From Shewanella sp. TC10 (GTDB lineage Bacteria > Pseudomonadota > Gammaproteobacteria > Enterobacterales > Shewanellaceae): 64,000 bases of DNA. Made by a program: the position numbers and the translations under genes. The notes beneath the pieces are model-generated. The model saw nothing but the letters and a program-made list of their open reading frames with translations, had not been told where the DNA came from and made no database searches. The stretch covers positions 32,649-96,648 of the forward strand of contig NZ_VKHR01000013.1 of NCBI RefSeq assembly GCF_009663145.1, written 5' to 3'. Shown one piece after another: positions 20,602 to 29,501 of the stretch; positions within the stretch are counted from its first letter, which is position 1; every line of letters begins with the position of its first letter.

Positions 20602-20710
20602 ACTACTGTCGGCCTGTCAATTATTGTCTAGCCCTGCAGCGGCTCAGATTGCATTTCACTACTCTGTTATTTTTATTTTTCTCCCAATTCTCTACCCAAC
20701 AACACAATAC
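20589..20710 (+). promoter_or_regulatory. Leader RNA structure: 14-bp long-range stem and C-rich tract
   Basis: GGGAGAAAAATAAA (20589-20602) is perfectly complementary to TTTATTTTTCTCCC (20672-20685), enclosing a 69-base loop. Directly after it, 20681-20710 is rich in C and A with no G, as expected for a Rho-loading site. A ribosome finishing the leader peptide would cover the left arm. This suggests translation-coupled control of the downstream transporter gene. Confidence 0.45.
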
Positions 20711-20817
20711 ATTTGTATTCAAAAATGATTAGCGCACTCATTTAATGATAGCTGATTAATAAAACCTGCCGCATTTATACTTGGTCGGTTAAGCTTTGCA
20801 AGATAGAGAGAGATCCC

Positions 20818-21663
20818 ATGAAGCTAATGAATAAAGCTTTAGCTTATGATTCTATTCCTGAAACGGATAAAGAATTCATCACAACCAAAGAAGTGTTTCA
20901 TCAATACACTCAAGATAAACAAGTCGCATTATTAACGTCAATGCCTATCGAAGATGCAGTCATTATTCTCGGTGAGTGCTCAGTTGTTCATGTCCAAAAA
21001 TTGATCGCGGAATTAGACATCATTGGCGAAGATGTTAGAGCAAGACACTTTGCACATCAGTTGGGGATTATTCTTTCAGAAGTTGAGCCTCATAAAGGAT
21101 ATTTAAATACGGGGGTTTTGGCACACGTACAACAAAGAATAGGTTGGATTATCGGTTTAGCCTTGTTAGGTATTGTATCTGGTTTAATTATTGCCAGTTA
21201 CGAAGATACGCTTAGCCAGTTAATGTTATTGGCTATTTATATGCCAGTGATTGCTGCTGCCGGCGGTAATACCGGGGCTCAAGCCGCTACGTTAGTCATT
21301 AGAGCGTTAGCCACCGGAGAACTTAAGAAGCGTCAGTGGTTATCTGTTTTGTGGAAAGAGGCAAGGGTTGCATTAATTATTGGCTTCGTGATTGCGCTAG
21401 TTATTATTGGTAGGATTTTGTTTTTCAGTGATGGTATGTCTACAGGTGGTTTTAATCTAGAGCTTATCGCCTGCGCGGTAGCGGCTGCATTATTCATTCA
21501 AATTACGATATCTACGACTCTGGGGGGCGTGTTGCCCATTATCGCCAGAGCCTGCAAATTAGATCCCGCGGTACTGGTAAGCCCGTTATTAGCCTCAATT
21601 GTTGATATTTCAGGTATGTGGATTTACTTCAGTATTGTGAATACCTTTTTAGGGATAAGTTAG
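20818..21663 (+). CDS. Short MgtE-type divalent cation transporter (no CBS domains)
   Basis: The 281-residue protein has a short cytoplasmic N-terminal domain (1-105) and a C-terminal five-helix membrane domain. The MgtE pore signature is clear: YMPVIAAAGGNTGAQAATLV (about residues 141-160) followed by IRALATGEL. Full-length MgtE is about 450 residues with an N domain and paired CBS domains that close the channel at high Mg2+. Here the CBS pair is missing and the N domain is reduced, yet the frame is intact, so this is a distinct subfamily rather than a fragment. Mg2+ is likely but Co2+ or other cations are possible. AGAGAG precedes the ATG. A long structured leader suggests post-transcriptional control in place of the missing gate. 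Confidence 0.85.
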   Translation: MKLMNKALAYDSIPETDKEFITTKEVFHQYTQDKQVALLTSMPIEDAVIILGECSVVHVQKLIAELDIIGEDVRARHFAHQLGIILSEVEPHKGYLNTGVLAHVQQRIGWIIGLALLGIVSGLIIASYEDTLSQLMLLAIYMPVIAAAGGNTGAQAATLVIRALATGELKKRQWLSVLWKEARVALIIGFVIALVIIGRILFFSDGMSTGGFNLELIACAVAAALFIQITISTTLGGVLPIIARACKLDPAVLVSPLLASIVDISGMWIYFSIVNTFLGIS

Positions 21664-21700
21664 CTAGAGCGCAGAATTTATCACTGTGAGATAAACATCA

Positions 21701-21727
21701 AAAAGCCGAGTTTAACTCGGCTTTTTT
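21701..21727 (+). terminator. Intrinsic terminator after the MgtE-like gene
   Basis: AAAAGCCGAG, TTTAA, CTCGGCTTTTTT forms a strong GC-rich hairpin with flanking A and T runs, so it can also serve the convergent gene ending at 21754. Confidence 0.9.
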
Positions 21728-21753
21728 GTGTAATTTTATTGGCCATGATCTGG

Positions 21754-22101
21754 TTATCTGAATAAGCAGTTTTTATCTCTTGGTGGATTAACCAAGCCAT
21801 TCATACAATAACTGGCGAAAAAACTAAATAGAATGACACTTCCCATGATGGTTGCTAATAAATACCAAGGCTCATGCATAGTGATCCTTAAGTCAATATA
21901 TTGATAAGTTGCTGGGCCCCATACGGTTACTGTCGCCAATATCAATCCCATTTGAATCACGCGTGTGATCAAATTATTTTTAAGGAGCAGAAGTATAGGA
22001 AGCATTACGCAGGTGATGGCCAGTGGCATTTGGCCAAATCGTAAAAAATGAGCACCTAGCAGTACGTAAGCCATAGAAATAAGAATAATACGCCACCACA
22101 T
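21754..22101 (-). CDS. Uncharacterised small inner-membrane protein
   Basis: The 115-residue product has about four hydrophobic segments (residues 4-20, 24-40, 45-62 and 80-98) and a short cytoplasmic tail PPRDKNCLFR. No family was recognised. It has its own strand and lies convergent to the MgtE-like gene, sharing the terminator at 21701-21727. An AAGGAAGG run lies a few bases before the ATG, supporting expression. Membrane location is an inference from hydrophobicity. Confidence 0.7.
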   Translation of the reverse strand: MWWRIILISMAYVLLGAHFLRFGQMPLAITCVMLPILLLLKNNLITRVIQMGLILATVTVWGPATYQYIDLRITMHEPWYLLATIMGSVILFSFFASYCMNGLVNPPRDKNCLFR

Positions 22102-22358
22102 TGTTACCTTCCTTCAACCCATTTAGCTGTCATTCATGTATTTAAGATGCAGCAATATAGCGTATTGAGGAGTTATGGTTCTATTGCATATCTCACATAA
22201 GTTGATTTTTGTTTGGTCTTTAAGTGATAGAGATCAAAAACTGAAAAGTTGAAAAATGAACGAAAGCTATATAGTTAAATTAAGATTAGAAAGAATTGAA
22301 CAATAAGAGTGATAGAGCGGCATGAGCAGAAAAGGGTTAATCAATGGGAAATAAGAAT

Positions 22359-22435
22359 TGGTCGGGATAACAGGATTTGAACCTGTGATCTCTTGTCCCC
22401 CAGACAAGCGCCTTACCGGACTAGGCCATATCCCG
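22359..22435 (-). tRNA. tRNA-Pro (anticodon GGG)
   Basis: On the minus strand the 77-base sequence begins CGGGATA and ends TATCCCG-A-CCA, with an encoded CCA. The anticodon stem CTTGT/ACAAG encloses CTGGGGG, giving anticodon GGG, which reads CCC and CCU. T-arm GTTCAAATC is canonical. It stands alone, downstream of yejM on the same strand. Confidence 0.97.
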
Positions 22436-22543
22436 AGCAGAATCTTACGCTGCATAGACTAACAATAAGGTATTTTTCAGGCAATAGATTTACTGAAAAA
22501 CACCTTCATTTGATTGTTATTTAAACATTAATTGCAGTTGCCG

Positions 22544-24346
22544 TTATTGATTGTACAGTCTTCGACCTTCACGCATAACTTGTATTAGCTCTGGAGCGCT
22601 CAACTTTTGCTTAAGTCGTTTTTTATACTCAATATCATATATTCGGTATTTGCCATGGCGATCTAATACGGTGATTTCTGCATCTTGGTATATAGCAAAA
22701 GTCCGGCTGTCACCGATATATACCCAGCTTTGCTCACTCGGCTGAAGTAAGCTGTAACCTGAGCTGTAGTCGGTACTTGCATTGTTACAATGTAATACTT
22801 GGCTCATGATGGTTGGTACAACACCGTAATGGCTCGTGCGGTAACTTACCGTGTCCGAGATTGTTTTTGGCCAATGCATCACAAAAGGAACTTTGACATT
22901 ACCAGGTGACAAGTTTTGATTAACCTCGGAAGGGTTACTGCTAAATATTTGTCCGTGGGTACCCGTAATCATCACAACGGTATCATCATCAACATGGTTG
23001 AAAAGTTGCTGTAACTGCTGATCAATAAAAAACAAAGATTGTCGATATTGGTTATATAGTACCTTTTGAGCTGGCTTTACATCGATATGAGGCTTCACCG
23101 TTTCGATCCCTAAAAAGCCAATAGGGGTGTCGTAATGTTTCGGTGCAGATAGGTTTACCATCGAGAACCAATGAGACTCTTGCTCAGCACTCCAGCTAAT
23201 AAATTGCTGCACATTTTTCATATCTGTCTGGGCACTGCCTTCTTCACTACTATTAGTAAAAACAAAAAGCCCATCAAATATTGAACGGTTCTCAAAGACT
23301 CTTTGATTATCTTCTGGCAGGAAAATAGCTTGTTGATAACCAGCTTCATCCAGCGCTACAGTCATCACAGGCGGCGTGTGATAAAACTCTTTCCTATCAC
23401 CATAATTGCCTTGTAAGCCATAAAAGAGTGCAAACATTCCGGTTTTAAACTGATTGCCACCACTAAAGTGGTCGGTGAACTGTTTATTGTCTAATTGATA
23501 TTGAGTTAAAAAAGGCATGGTGAGTTCATTCACCATATCCGCTCTTAATCCATCAACCGAGACAATCAAAATATTCGGTTGGCTTTTTGTTGAAGAAGGT
23601 GCCTTACATTGCAAAGGCAATACCGGATAACTGAGTTGTCTTGATTTGGTTTGGTAACGGTTATCTTCAATATTTGTGCCTTCAATACCGTGACTTTCCA
23701 TAAACGAGCGTGCAGTGGCTGGATAAGACAGAGGGTAGGTGTCATCAAAGCGAGTAATCTGTGTGACGTCTGATGCATCAGCCCAAATATGAACTAAATG
23801 ACTACTAACAAAACAAATGCCGACGAACGCAATGGCTTTATTACCCAGTTGCTTCTTTTCTAACTTTTCGATTCTTTTCCAAATAAAGTTAGCAGCAGTC
23901 AACTCGATTAATATAATTGCCGTAGGTGTGGCTATGTATGACGTGCTTTTAAGCAAGGCGTTAAGATCTGTCCAAGCGAGATCAAATGCAAATGGACTTA
24001 AGTGAATGCCATAGTCATCAAAGATAATGGTGTCATACAGTAAAATACACAGGCCGAGTGTGGCGACAAGCGCTGCATAGCCACGGAGTATTTTTGAGTA
24101 TGGTAATAACAAGGTGACAGGAAAAAGAAAGACGACATATACAATAAAGGCTAAAAAACTAAAATGACCAATAGTGCTAATGGCAAGGTAGCCCCAACCA
24201 ATAATGGTTTCAGGGTAACCGACACTCGATAAATATCGGGCGCCCACTATCATGGCTAAAAAGCCATTAAAGAAGGCAAACCAGTGTCCCCAGTTAACAA
24301 GGCGTGACACTTTGTCACGAGTCATTTGTTTCTTACGCTCAACCAT
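22544..24346 (-). CDS. yejM: Inner-membrane sulfatase-fold protein YejM/PbgA/LapC (DUF3413)
   Basis: YejM has five N-terminal membrane helices and a periplasmic alkaline-phosphatase/sulfatase-like domain. In enterobacteria it senses periplasmic-leaflet lipopolysaccharide and restrains LapB-FtsH degradation of LpxC. The 600-residue product (E. coli 586) opens with RDKVSRLVNWGHWFAFFNGF, the DUF3413 signature, with helices up to about residue 185. The sulfatase fold begins near residue 250 (PNILIVSVDGLRADM) and includes VVMITGTHGQIF. The Cys/Ser formylglycine motif of true sulfatases is absent (VDGLRADMVNE), as in the family. It lies 100 bases downstream of yejL, in the conserved yejL-yejM order. 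Confidence 0.94.
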   Translation of the reverse strand: MVERKKQMTRDKVSRLVNWGHWFAFFNGFLAMIVGARYLSSVGYPETIIGWGYLAISTIGHFSFLAFIVYVVFLFPVTLLLPYSKILRGYAALVATLGLCILLYDTIIFDDYGIHLSPFAFDLAWTDLNALLKSTSYIATPTAIILIELTAANFIWKRIEKLEKKQLGNKAIAFVGICFVSSHLVHIWADASDVTQITRFDDTYPLSYPATARSFMESHGIEGTNIEDNRYQTKSRQLSYPVLPLQCKAPSSTKSQPNILIVSVDGLRADMVNELTMPFLTQYQLDNKQFTDHFSGGNQFKTGMFALFYGLQGNYGDRKEFYHTPPVMTVALDEAGYQQAIFLPEDNQRVFENRSIFDGLFVFTNSSEEGSAQTDMKNVQQFISWSAEQESHWFSMVNLSAPKHYDTPIGFLGIETVKPHIDVKPAQKVLYNQYRQSLFFIDQQLQQLFNHVDDDTVVMITGTHGQIFSSNPSEVNQNLSPGNVKVPFVMHWPKTISDTVSYRTSHYGVVPTIMSQVLHCNNASTDYSSGYSLLQPSEQSWVYIGDSRTFAIYQDAEITVLDRHGKYRIYDIEYKKRLKQKLSAPELIQVMREGRRLYNQ

Positions 24347-24447
24347 GCGGTATCGTTTTCCTAATCCTATCTGGAATCAAAATAATTGTGTCAAAAATTA
24401 AACTTAAAAATAGCATACCTTTGAACAATTTAAATGACTTTACTTAT

Positions 24448-24666
24448 TTAGTCGGCTTTAACAGATTGTGCTAAAGCTTTAGCGAACTGTTCAGCTACAG
24501 CTTGACGAGATTCACTTGGTACTTTGTTTTCAAGTAAGTGTGAAACACAGTTGCCTAATACCATAAGGCTTAAGTCAGTTGGTGCTTGATGCTTGTTTAG
24601 TACTGCTAAAAGCTCAGTAATTAACGCTTCAACTTGGGTATTGGTATATTTAGATTGGATAGCCAT
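24448..24666 (-). CDS. yejL: YejL family protein (DUF1414)
   Basis: This is a 72-residue, mostly helical cytoplasmic protein starting MAIQSKYTNTQVEALITELL and containing the conserved LMVLGNCVSHLLE. Length and sequence fit the YejL family (75 residues in E. coli). Function is unknown. It lies upstream of yejM on the same strand and opposite yejK, the same neighbourhood as in enterobacteria and vibrios. Confidence 0.92.
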   Translation of the reverse strand: MAIQSKYTNTQVEALITELLAVLNKHQAPTDLSLMVLGNCVSHLLENKVPSESRQAVAEQFAKALAQSVKAD

Positions 24667-24952
24667 AATCAGAAAAGTTCAAAAAGTAATGAATTAGCCC
24701 GTCATTATATCGGATTTCAAGCGTGGTTGCTGCAAGTTTATCATGGCTAAAATTACATCAAATCTCAGGGCTTTAACTAAATTTATGGTGAGGTTTTAAA
24801 TGAATCGTTTAACTAGGGTTTAACTAAGGTTTAAATCGTTATATTTAAATGTTGCTGCACGATTTTAATAAGATTTTTTGAGACTTTTTAAAACTCTCTG
24901 TTATGATATTGAGCGCTATTTCGCTTCCATCAAAACAGATCAGTTAGGGCTT

Positions 24953-25981
24953 ATGAGCATCAATATCGAACAAGCAATTATCCATGAAATCTCACAAGAC
25001 AGTCAGGGGCAGTTAAGCTGTCGTCTAAGACCTCAACCACTGTTAAACAGTAATGCTGTTGAGTCTATGTTGGAAGAGTTACATCAAACATATACTGGTA
25101 AAGCGGGTAAAGGTTTTGGCTTTTTTGGTACTCATGGCGAAGATGGAGAAGCAAATCCAGCTTTTTCAAATGCCTTAAATGAATATCGTAGTGGCGAGCT
25201 TGGTTTTGTCGAGTTCAGTAGTGCAGCCAGTAAGCTACTTCAAGAAGAGTTAGCAAAGTATGACTTTAGCCAAGGTGGTTTTTTATTAATGTCATGCTAT
25301 ACCAGCATGACAAGTGATTATTTGTTTGTGGCATTATTAAATGCCAAACCATCTATGACTGTACTTGATGATATGGAGCTGTCGCAAAACAATCATCTGG
25401 ACTTAACAAATGTTCAATTGGCTGCCCGCATTGATTTGACAGAGTGGCAAGCAGATAAAGAATCCCGCAAATACATTTCATTTGTACGTGGCCGCGCGGG
25501 TCGTAAAGTCGCAGATTTCTTTTTAGACTTTATGGGTTGTGTTGAAGGTGTTAACACCAAAGCTCAGAATAAAACGTTAATGAATGCCGTTGAAGACTTT
25601 GTTGCTAGCAGTGAGTTAACTAAAGATGAGCGTCAGCAATGTCGCGACAAAGTATTTGATTATTGTAGTGAACGTGCCGATGAAGGTGGCGATATTGAAG
25701 TTAAGGATTTAGCTGATGAGTTAGCTGATTCTGGTATGGATTCATTCTATGACTTTGCTTGTGGTGGCACTTACGAGCTTGATGAAGAGTTTCCTGCAGA
25801 TAAAGCCAGTTTACGAACGTTAAAGAAGTTTTCGGGCACTGGTGGTGGAGTGACATTAAGTTTTGATGGTGGTCATTTAGGTGAACGCGTTATCTACGAT
25901 CCTATTTCTGACACCTTATTAATTAAAGGTGTGCCAGCGAATTTAAAAGACCAATTAGACCGCCGTCTAAAAGGTGAATAA
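24953..25981 (+). CDS. yejK: Nucleoid-associated protein YejK (NdpA)
   Basis: YejK is a nucleoid-associated protein reported to bind DNA and to interact with topoisomerase IV. ATG at 24953 ([13 protein letters not shown], 342 residues) is chosen because it matches the family N-terminus and length (335 in E. coli); an upstream in-frame ATG at 24878 would add 25 unrelated residues. Recognisable blocks are [48 protein letters not shown] and a C-terminal GGGVTLSFD. It is divergent from yejL and followed by an intrinsic terminator. Confidence 0.94.
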   Translation: MSINIEQAIIHEISQDSQGQLSCRLRPQPLLNSNAVESMLEELHQTYTGKAGKGFGFFGTHGEDGEANPAFSNALNEYRSGELGFVEFSSAASKLLQEELAKYDFSQGGFLLMSCYTSMTSDYLFVALLNAKPSMTVLDDMELSQNNHLDLTNVQLAARIDLTEWQADKESRKYISFVRGRAGRKVADFFLDFMGCVEGVNTKAQNKTLMNAVEDFVASSELTKDERQQCRDKVFDYCSERADEGGDIEVKDLADELADSGMDSFYDFACGGTYELDEEFPADKASLRTLKKFSGTGGGVTLSFDGGHLGERVIYDPISDTLLIKGVPANLKDQLDRRLKGE

Positions 25982-26000
25982 AGCATCATATTTAAATTAA

Positions 26001-26025
26001 AGCGTCCGTTTGGGCGCTTTTTTTT
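26001..26025 (+). terminator. Intrinsic terminator after yejK
   Basis: AGCGTCC, GTTT, GGGCGCT hairpin (one G-T pair) followed by nine T residues. Confidence 0.88.
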
Positions 26026-26196
26026 GCACTTTTTATATGTATTAAACGATTTGAGTACATTTGTGAGCTTATTTACTCGTAATTACATTTAAACATTTTT
26101 TTATTAAATTATTTTAGTACACTAGCCCAAAAATTTTGCCTGTTTTATATAGTTAATTGCTGGTGGACACCTTTTAGTGACCACGCTGGGGGAATC

Positions 26197-27144
26197 ATGA
26201 TTACTGCCTATGTTTATAAAGATCGTAAGTTAACTGTTCACGAGCTTAATGTTCAAGACAGTATACCCGAACAAACATTATGGTTAGACATGTTCAAACC
26301 CAATGATGATGAAAGGGAATGGTTAAGTCGATTTTCGGTAGAAGAAGTTCCCGAAGAAGAAGATATTAACGAAATTGAAGCTTCAGCACGTTTTTTCCAA
26401 AGTAAAGATGGCTTACACATTAACTCTTTATTCCCGCAGCGAGTGGGTTCAGATGTTCGGGGCATTAACGTTTCGTTTAACTTGAGAAAAGATTTTTTAC
26501 TCACCATTCGCGAAGACGATGTTGGTTTAATCCGCTTACTGCGCAACTATTTACGTTTAGGCCGTTTAGATGCAACAACTCCCCAAGGGTTAATGCTCGA
26601 GTTGTTCCATTTAAAAGTCGATTACCTATCTGATTTAATTGAAGATGTTTATTCTGTCTTAGATAGTGTAAGTGAAAAAGTGTTTGATGATGAAGAGCTG
26701 GATGAAGTCTTTAAAATGATCACTTTACAAGAAGACTCAAACGGTAAGATTCGTTTGAGTTTGCTCGATACACAGCGTTCGTTACGTTACATTCAGCGTT
26801 ATTATCGCGATCATTTATCTGAAGAAAACATTAAAGATTTACGTGAAATGTTATCGGATATTGAATCGCTAATGCCCCATAGCCAGTTTATTTTCGATAA
26901 ATTAAATTTCTTATTGGATGCGGCAATGGGCTTTAGTGGTATACAGCAAACTAAGATCATTAAGATCTTCTCGGTTGCAGCTGTTGTATTTTTACCACCA
27001 ACAGTAATTGCCAGTAGTTACGGGATGAACTTTGCTAATATGCCAGAATTAGATTGGCGGTTTGGTTACCCTATGGCTATTGGTTTGATGCTTGCTAGTG
27101 CCGGTGGTACTTATTTATTCTTTAAACGTAAAGGCTGGTTATAA
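26197..27144 (+). CDS. corA: Magnesium/cobalt transporter CorA
   Basis: CorA is a homopentameric channel that imports Mg2+ (and Co2+ or Ni2+). The 315-residue protein (E. coli 316) has the cytoplasmic funnel with NEIEASARFFQSKDGLHINS near residues 59-78 and two C-terminal membrane helices. The selectivity signature Gly276-Met277-Asn278 (SYGMNFANMPEL) sits between them, and the basic tail FKRKGWL ends the protein. GGGGGA precedes the ATG. It is a single-gene unit closed by the terminator at 27173-27209. Confidence 0.95.
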   Translation: MITAYVYKDRKLTVHELNVQDSIPEQTLWLDMFKPNDDEREWLSRFSVEEVPEEEDINEIEASARFFQSKDGLHINSLFPQRVGSDVRGINVSFNLRKDFLLTIREDDVGLIRLLRNYLRLGRLDATTPQGLMLELFHLKVDYLSDLIEDVYSVLDSVSEKVFDDEELDEVFKMITLQEDSNGKIRLSLLDTQRSLRYIQRYYRDHLSEENIKDLREMLSDIESLMPHSQFIFDKLNFLLDAAMGFSGIQQTKIIKIFSVAAVVFLPPTVIASSYGMNFANMPELDWRFGYPMAIGLMLASAGGTYLFFKRKGWL

Positions 27145-27172
27145 CTTTGTGTTGAGCCGCTTTTGAAAACAA

Positions 27173-27209
27173 AAAACCATTAATAGCTAATCTATTAATG
27201 GTTTTTTTG
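27173..27209. terminator. Bidirectional terminator between corA and the HD-GYP gene
   Basis: AACCATTAATAG (27175-27186) and CTATTAATGGTT (27192-27203) form a perfect 12-bp stem flanked by A and T runs, so it works for both convergent genes. Confidence 0.88.
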
Positions 27210-27227
27210 TAATGATTTTATAAGAGA

Positions 27228-28484
27228 TTAAGGCTGACCAATACCGTAACTTATCCGCTCTCTTGGGTTTAAATATTTAAATATATTTTCAGGTAAGGCA
27301 GAAATTGGTAAGCAGCGCACAATACTGATTTCTTCCCGCTCTATATCGATGATAGGTGCTTGCTCTTTTGGCACGAGCGGATCATATAGCATGATTTGCG
27401 GGAATAAAATTTTATTAAGGTTCACTGACATTACCATACCAAATTGACCACTGGATAACTCAATGACACTACCTGGTGGATAAATACCGATGGTTTTAAT
27501 CAATTTGCCAACGTATTCGCTATTCAGCTTTTGCTTATAATTTTTGTAGATAATCCCCAAAGATGCATACGGCGTTTTGGCTTTAGAGCCTTTTGTGCCA
27601 TTACATAAATCATCATATTCGTTTACTACAGTGATTAACTGAGAAAACTTATCCAATTCTTCCCCTTTTAGGCCTTTTGGATAGCCTGAACCATCAATAA
27701 ACTCATGATGATTAGCGATCATAGGTTTCGCTTGCTCAGGAAAGGTATCTGCGAGCTTAAGGAAGTTAAGACTCATCAAAGGATGTTGCCTAATTAAGTT
27801 TTGTTCTGGCTTGGTAAGCTGGACTTGCTTATTAAGAATGTTTTTGGGAATTTTGAGTTTTCCAACGTCATGAAATAATGCGCCTAATCCAATTAATTCA
27901 ATGTCTTCACGACTCCATTCAAGGCTTTTACCTAGCATCATACACATGACTGATACGTTTAAAGAATGGTGATAAATTAAGTCGCCAGGTTTGGCATCAG
28001 ACATTAAATGAAGGACTAAATCATCTGAGTTAAGCAGCATATTGGTCATTGAGCTAATCAAGTCTTTAGCGTCATTAACGGAGTTTAGTGGACGGCTGCC
28101 CAGTTTAGAGACAGTTGAGCGCATCATTGATAAAGAGCGTTCAAATTGTTGCTCAGTCTTTTTGATACTGCGACGGAGTTTTTTCTGTGACTCGATTTGG
28201 TCATGTTTATATTGATCCATTTCAAGTTTTAATTTGTCTAAACTATCGTCATCAACAGGCGGTGTTTTATCAGAGGTAGTATCGGGCTCGAGTAATTCAC
28301 TGTCACTTCGTTCAGTATCGTAAAAGACCTGATCTATCCCAAGGCTTTTAATTAGCTCAATTTGTGATTGGGTTTTAACTTTAAAATTACTGAAAAGGAA
28401 AGGGTGGTCCTTCCATGAAACTGGTAGGCGAATAAAGTTGCCCACTTGAATTTGATTGATAGAAACTTTTACAGAATTTTTCAT
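27228..28484 (-). CDS. HD-GYP domain protein, probable cyclic-di-GMP phosphodiesterase
   Basis: HD-GYP enzymes hydrolyse cyclic di-GMP to GMP and so lower biofilm and raise motility states. The 418-residue cytoplasmic protein has an N-terminal DUF3391-like region (residues 1-100), a linker helix, and the HD-GYP domain from about 165. Metal-binding HD is His205-Asp206 in ALFHDVGKLKIPK; NHHEFIDGSGYPKG carries the GYP motif at residues 267-269. All key residues appear present, so activity is likely. No receiver or membrane segment is visible. It is a single gene on the minus strand. Confidence 0.9.
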   Translation of the reverse strand: MKNSVKVSINQIQVGNFIRLPVSWKDHPFLFSNFKVKTQSQIELIKSLGIDQVFYDTERSDSELLEPDTTSDKTPPVDDDSLDKLKLEMDQYKHDQIESQKKLRRSIKKTEQQFERSLSMMRSTVSKLGSRPLNSVNDAKDLISSMTNMLLNSDDLVLHLMSDAKPGDLIYHHSLNVSVMCMMLGKSLEWSREDIELIGLGALFHDVGKLKIPKNILNKQVQLTKPEQNLIRQHPLMSLNFLKLADTFPEQAKPMIANHHEFIDGSGYPKGLKGEELDKFSQLITVVNEYDDLCNGTKGSKAKTPYASLGIIYKNYKQKLNSEYVGKLIKTIGIYPPGSVIELSSGQFGMVMSVNLNKILFPQIMLYDPLVPKEQAPIIDIEREEISIVRCLPISALPENIFKYLNPRERISYGIGQP

Positions 28485-28612
28485 AGGTTAAAACAAATAC
28501 TTAAAGTCACTTTTGTTATTAGAATTGTGAATGATAAATAACCAGCTTTTGCCAATTTATCCATTCCATGGCAGCATATTATCATTACATTATAGAAAAG
28601 TGCTGATTTAAT

Positions 28613-29308
28613 ATGGATTTTATTGAAGTCATTCCCAATGCAATTACGAATGATTTATGTGACAGGTTGATAACAACTTTCGAGCAACATGAAGGTGTGA
28701 TTGAAGGAAAAACGGGTCAAGGAGTTGATAAAAGTAAAAAACAAAGCCTTGATTTAACATTGGATAATTATAGTGACTTAACTTCGATTAAAAATGAATT
28801 ACTTCAAGTTACTTTAAAACACGCTGCAAATTATTTTAAACAATATCCTATGGCGTTAATGGGAGCTGTGTCAGTTAGCGTGTCTGATGAACAGGGAAAT
28901 CCAGTTACTCTTAATCCTGATAACTTTAATACCCTTGGAGAACCAAGGGCTGAAGCGCTAACTAAGTATTTGTATCGAAGTGGTTCGGTTAATTTACAGA
29001 AGTATTTACAAGGTGTAGGTGGTTATCCGCACTGGCATTCTGAAAACTTTCCACAAATGGGGTCTCACGAAGCGCTGCATCGAGTCGTGTTATATATGTA
29101 CTATTTAAATGATGTTGAACAAGGCGGCGAAACTGAGTTTTATTATCAAGGTAAATCAGTAAAACCCCAAAAAGGCACTATGGTCATTGCCCCTGCAGGC
29201 TTTACTCATACTCATCGTGGCAATATGCCAAAAAGTAGTGATAAATATATTGCGACTTCGTGGATTATGTTTAATAAAGCTGAGCAGTTATACGCCCCAA
29301 TTAGGTAG
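28613..29308 (+). CDS. 2OG-Fe(II) dioxygenase family protein (prolyl 4-hydroxylase-like)
   Basis: The 231-residue cytoplasmic protein has the 2-oxoglutarate/Fe(II) fold. Iron ligands are probably His142 and Glu144 (GYPHWHSENF) plus a distal His at 199 or 201 (GFTHTHRGN). LYMYYLNDVEQGGETEFYYQG and PQKGTMVIAPAGFTH are typical of prolyl 4-hydroxylase-like oxygenases. The motif is HxE in place of the usual HxD, which some active members also have. Substrate is unknown. It is divergent from the HD-GYP gene and closed by its own terminator. Confidence 0.82.
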   Translation: MDFIEVIPNAITNDLCDRLITTFEQHEGVIEGKTGQGVDKSKKQSLDLTLDNYSDLTSIKNELLQVTLKHAANYFKQYPMALMGAVSVSVSDEQGNPVTLNPDNFNTLGEPRAEALTKYLYRSGSVNLQKYLQGVGGYPHWHSENFPQMGSHEALHRVVLYMYYLNDVEQGGETEFYYQGKSVKPQKGTMVIAPAGFTHTHRGNMPKSSDKYIATSWIMFNKAEQLYAPIR

Positions 29309-29348
29309 GGCCAAAACAAGTTAACGTTTTAACTCATCCATAAAATTT

Positions 29349-29376
29349 AAAGCGAGGAGATAGCTCCTCGCTTTAT
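29349..29376 (+). terminator. Intrinsic terminator after the oxygenase gene
   Basis: AAAGCGAGGAG, ATAG, CTCCTCGCTTT forms a perfect 11-bp stem; the T run is short (TTTAT), so efficiency may be modest. Confidence 0.7.
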
Positions 29377-29392
29377 AACATATCCAATTTAG

Positions 29393-29488
29393 AGAGCTTA
29401 ACTTTATCTATTAATAAGAGCTTAACTTTATCTATTAATAAGAGCTTAACTTTATCTATTAATAAGAGCTTAACTTTATCTATTAATA
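29393..29488. repeat. Four perfect tandem copies of a 24-bp unit
   Basis: A 24-base unit beginning AGAGCTTAACTTTATC is repeated four times with no mismatch (29393-29416, -29440, -29464, -29488). It fills the gap between the oxygenase terminator and the stop of the sensor kinase gene. Perfect identity implies recent slippage expansion and copy number that may vary between strains. It holds no hairpin or T run of its own. Confidence 0.97.
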
Positions 29489-29501
29489 GAAGTAGTTCAG
29501 T

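Noticed and set aside
20316..20817. M-box (ykoK) magnesium riboswitch upstream of the MgtE-like gene
   Set aside because: None of the conserved M-box core sequence blocks could be found; the leader ORF and long stem suggest another mechanism.
20818..21663. MgtE-like gene as a truncated pseudogene
   Set aside because: The frame is intact with start, ribosome site, pore motif and terminator; no remnants of CBS coding lie on either side.
22267..22455. A 62-codon minus-strand frame
   Set aside because: It overlaps the tRNA-Pro gene completely and is a chance frame.
29393..29488. Possible CRISPR array
   Set aside because: The units are directly adjacent with no spacers, no cas genes exist in the window, and the unit lacks a palindrome.
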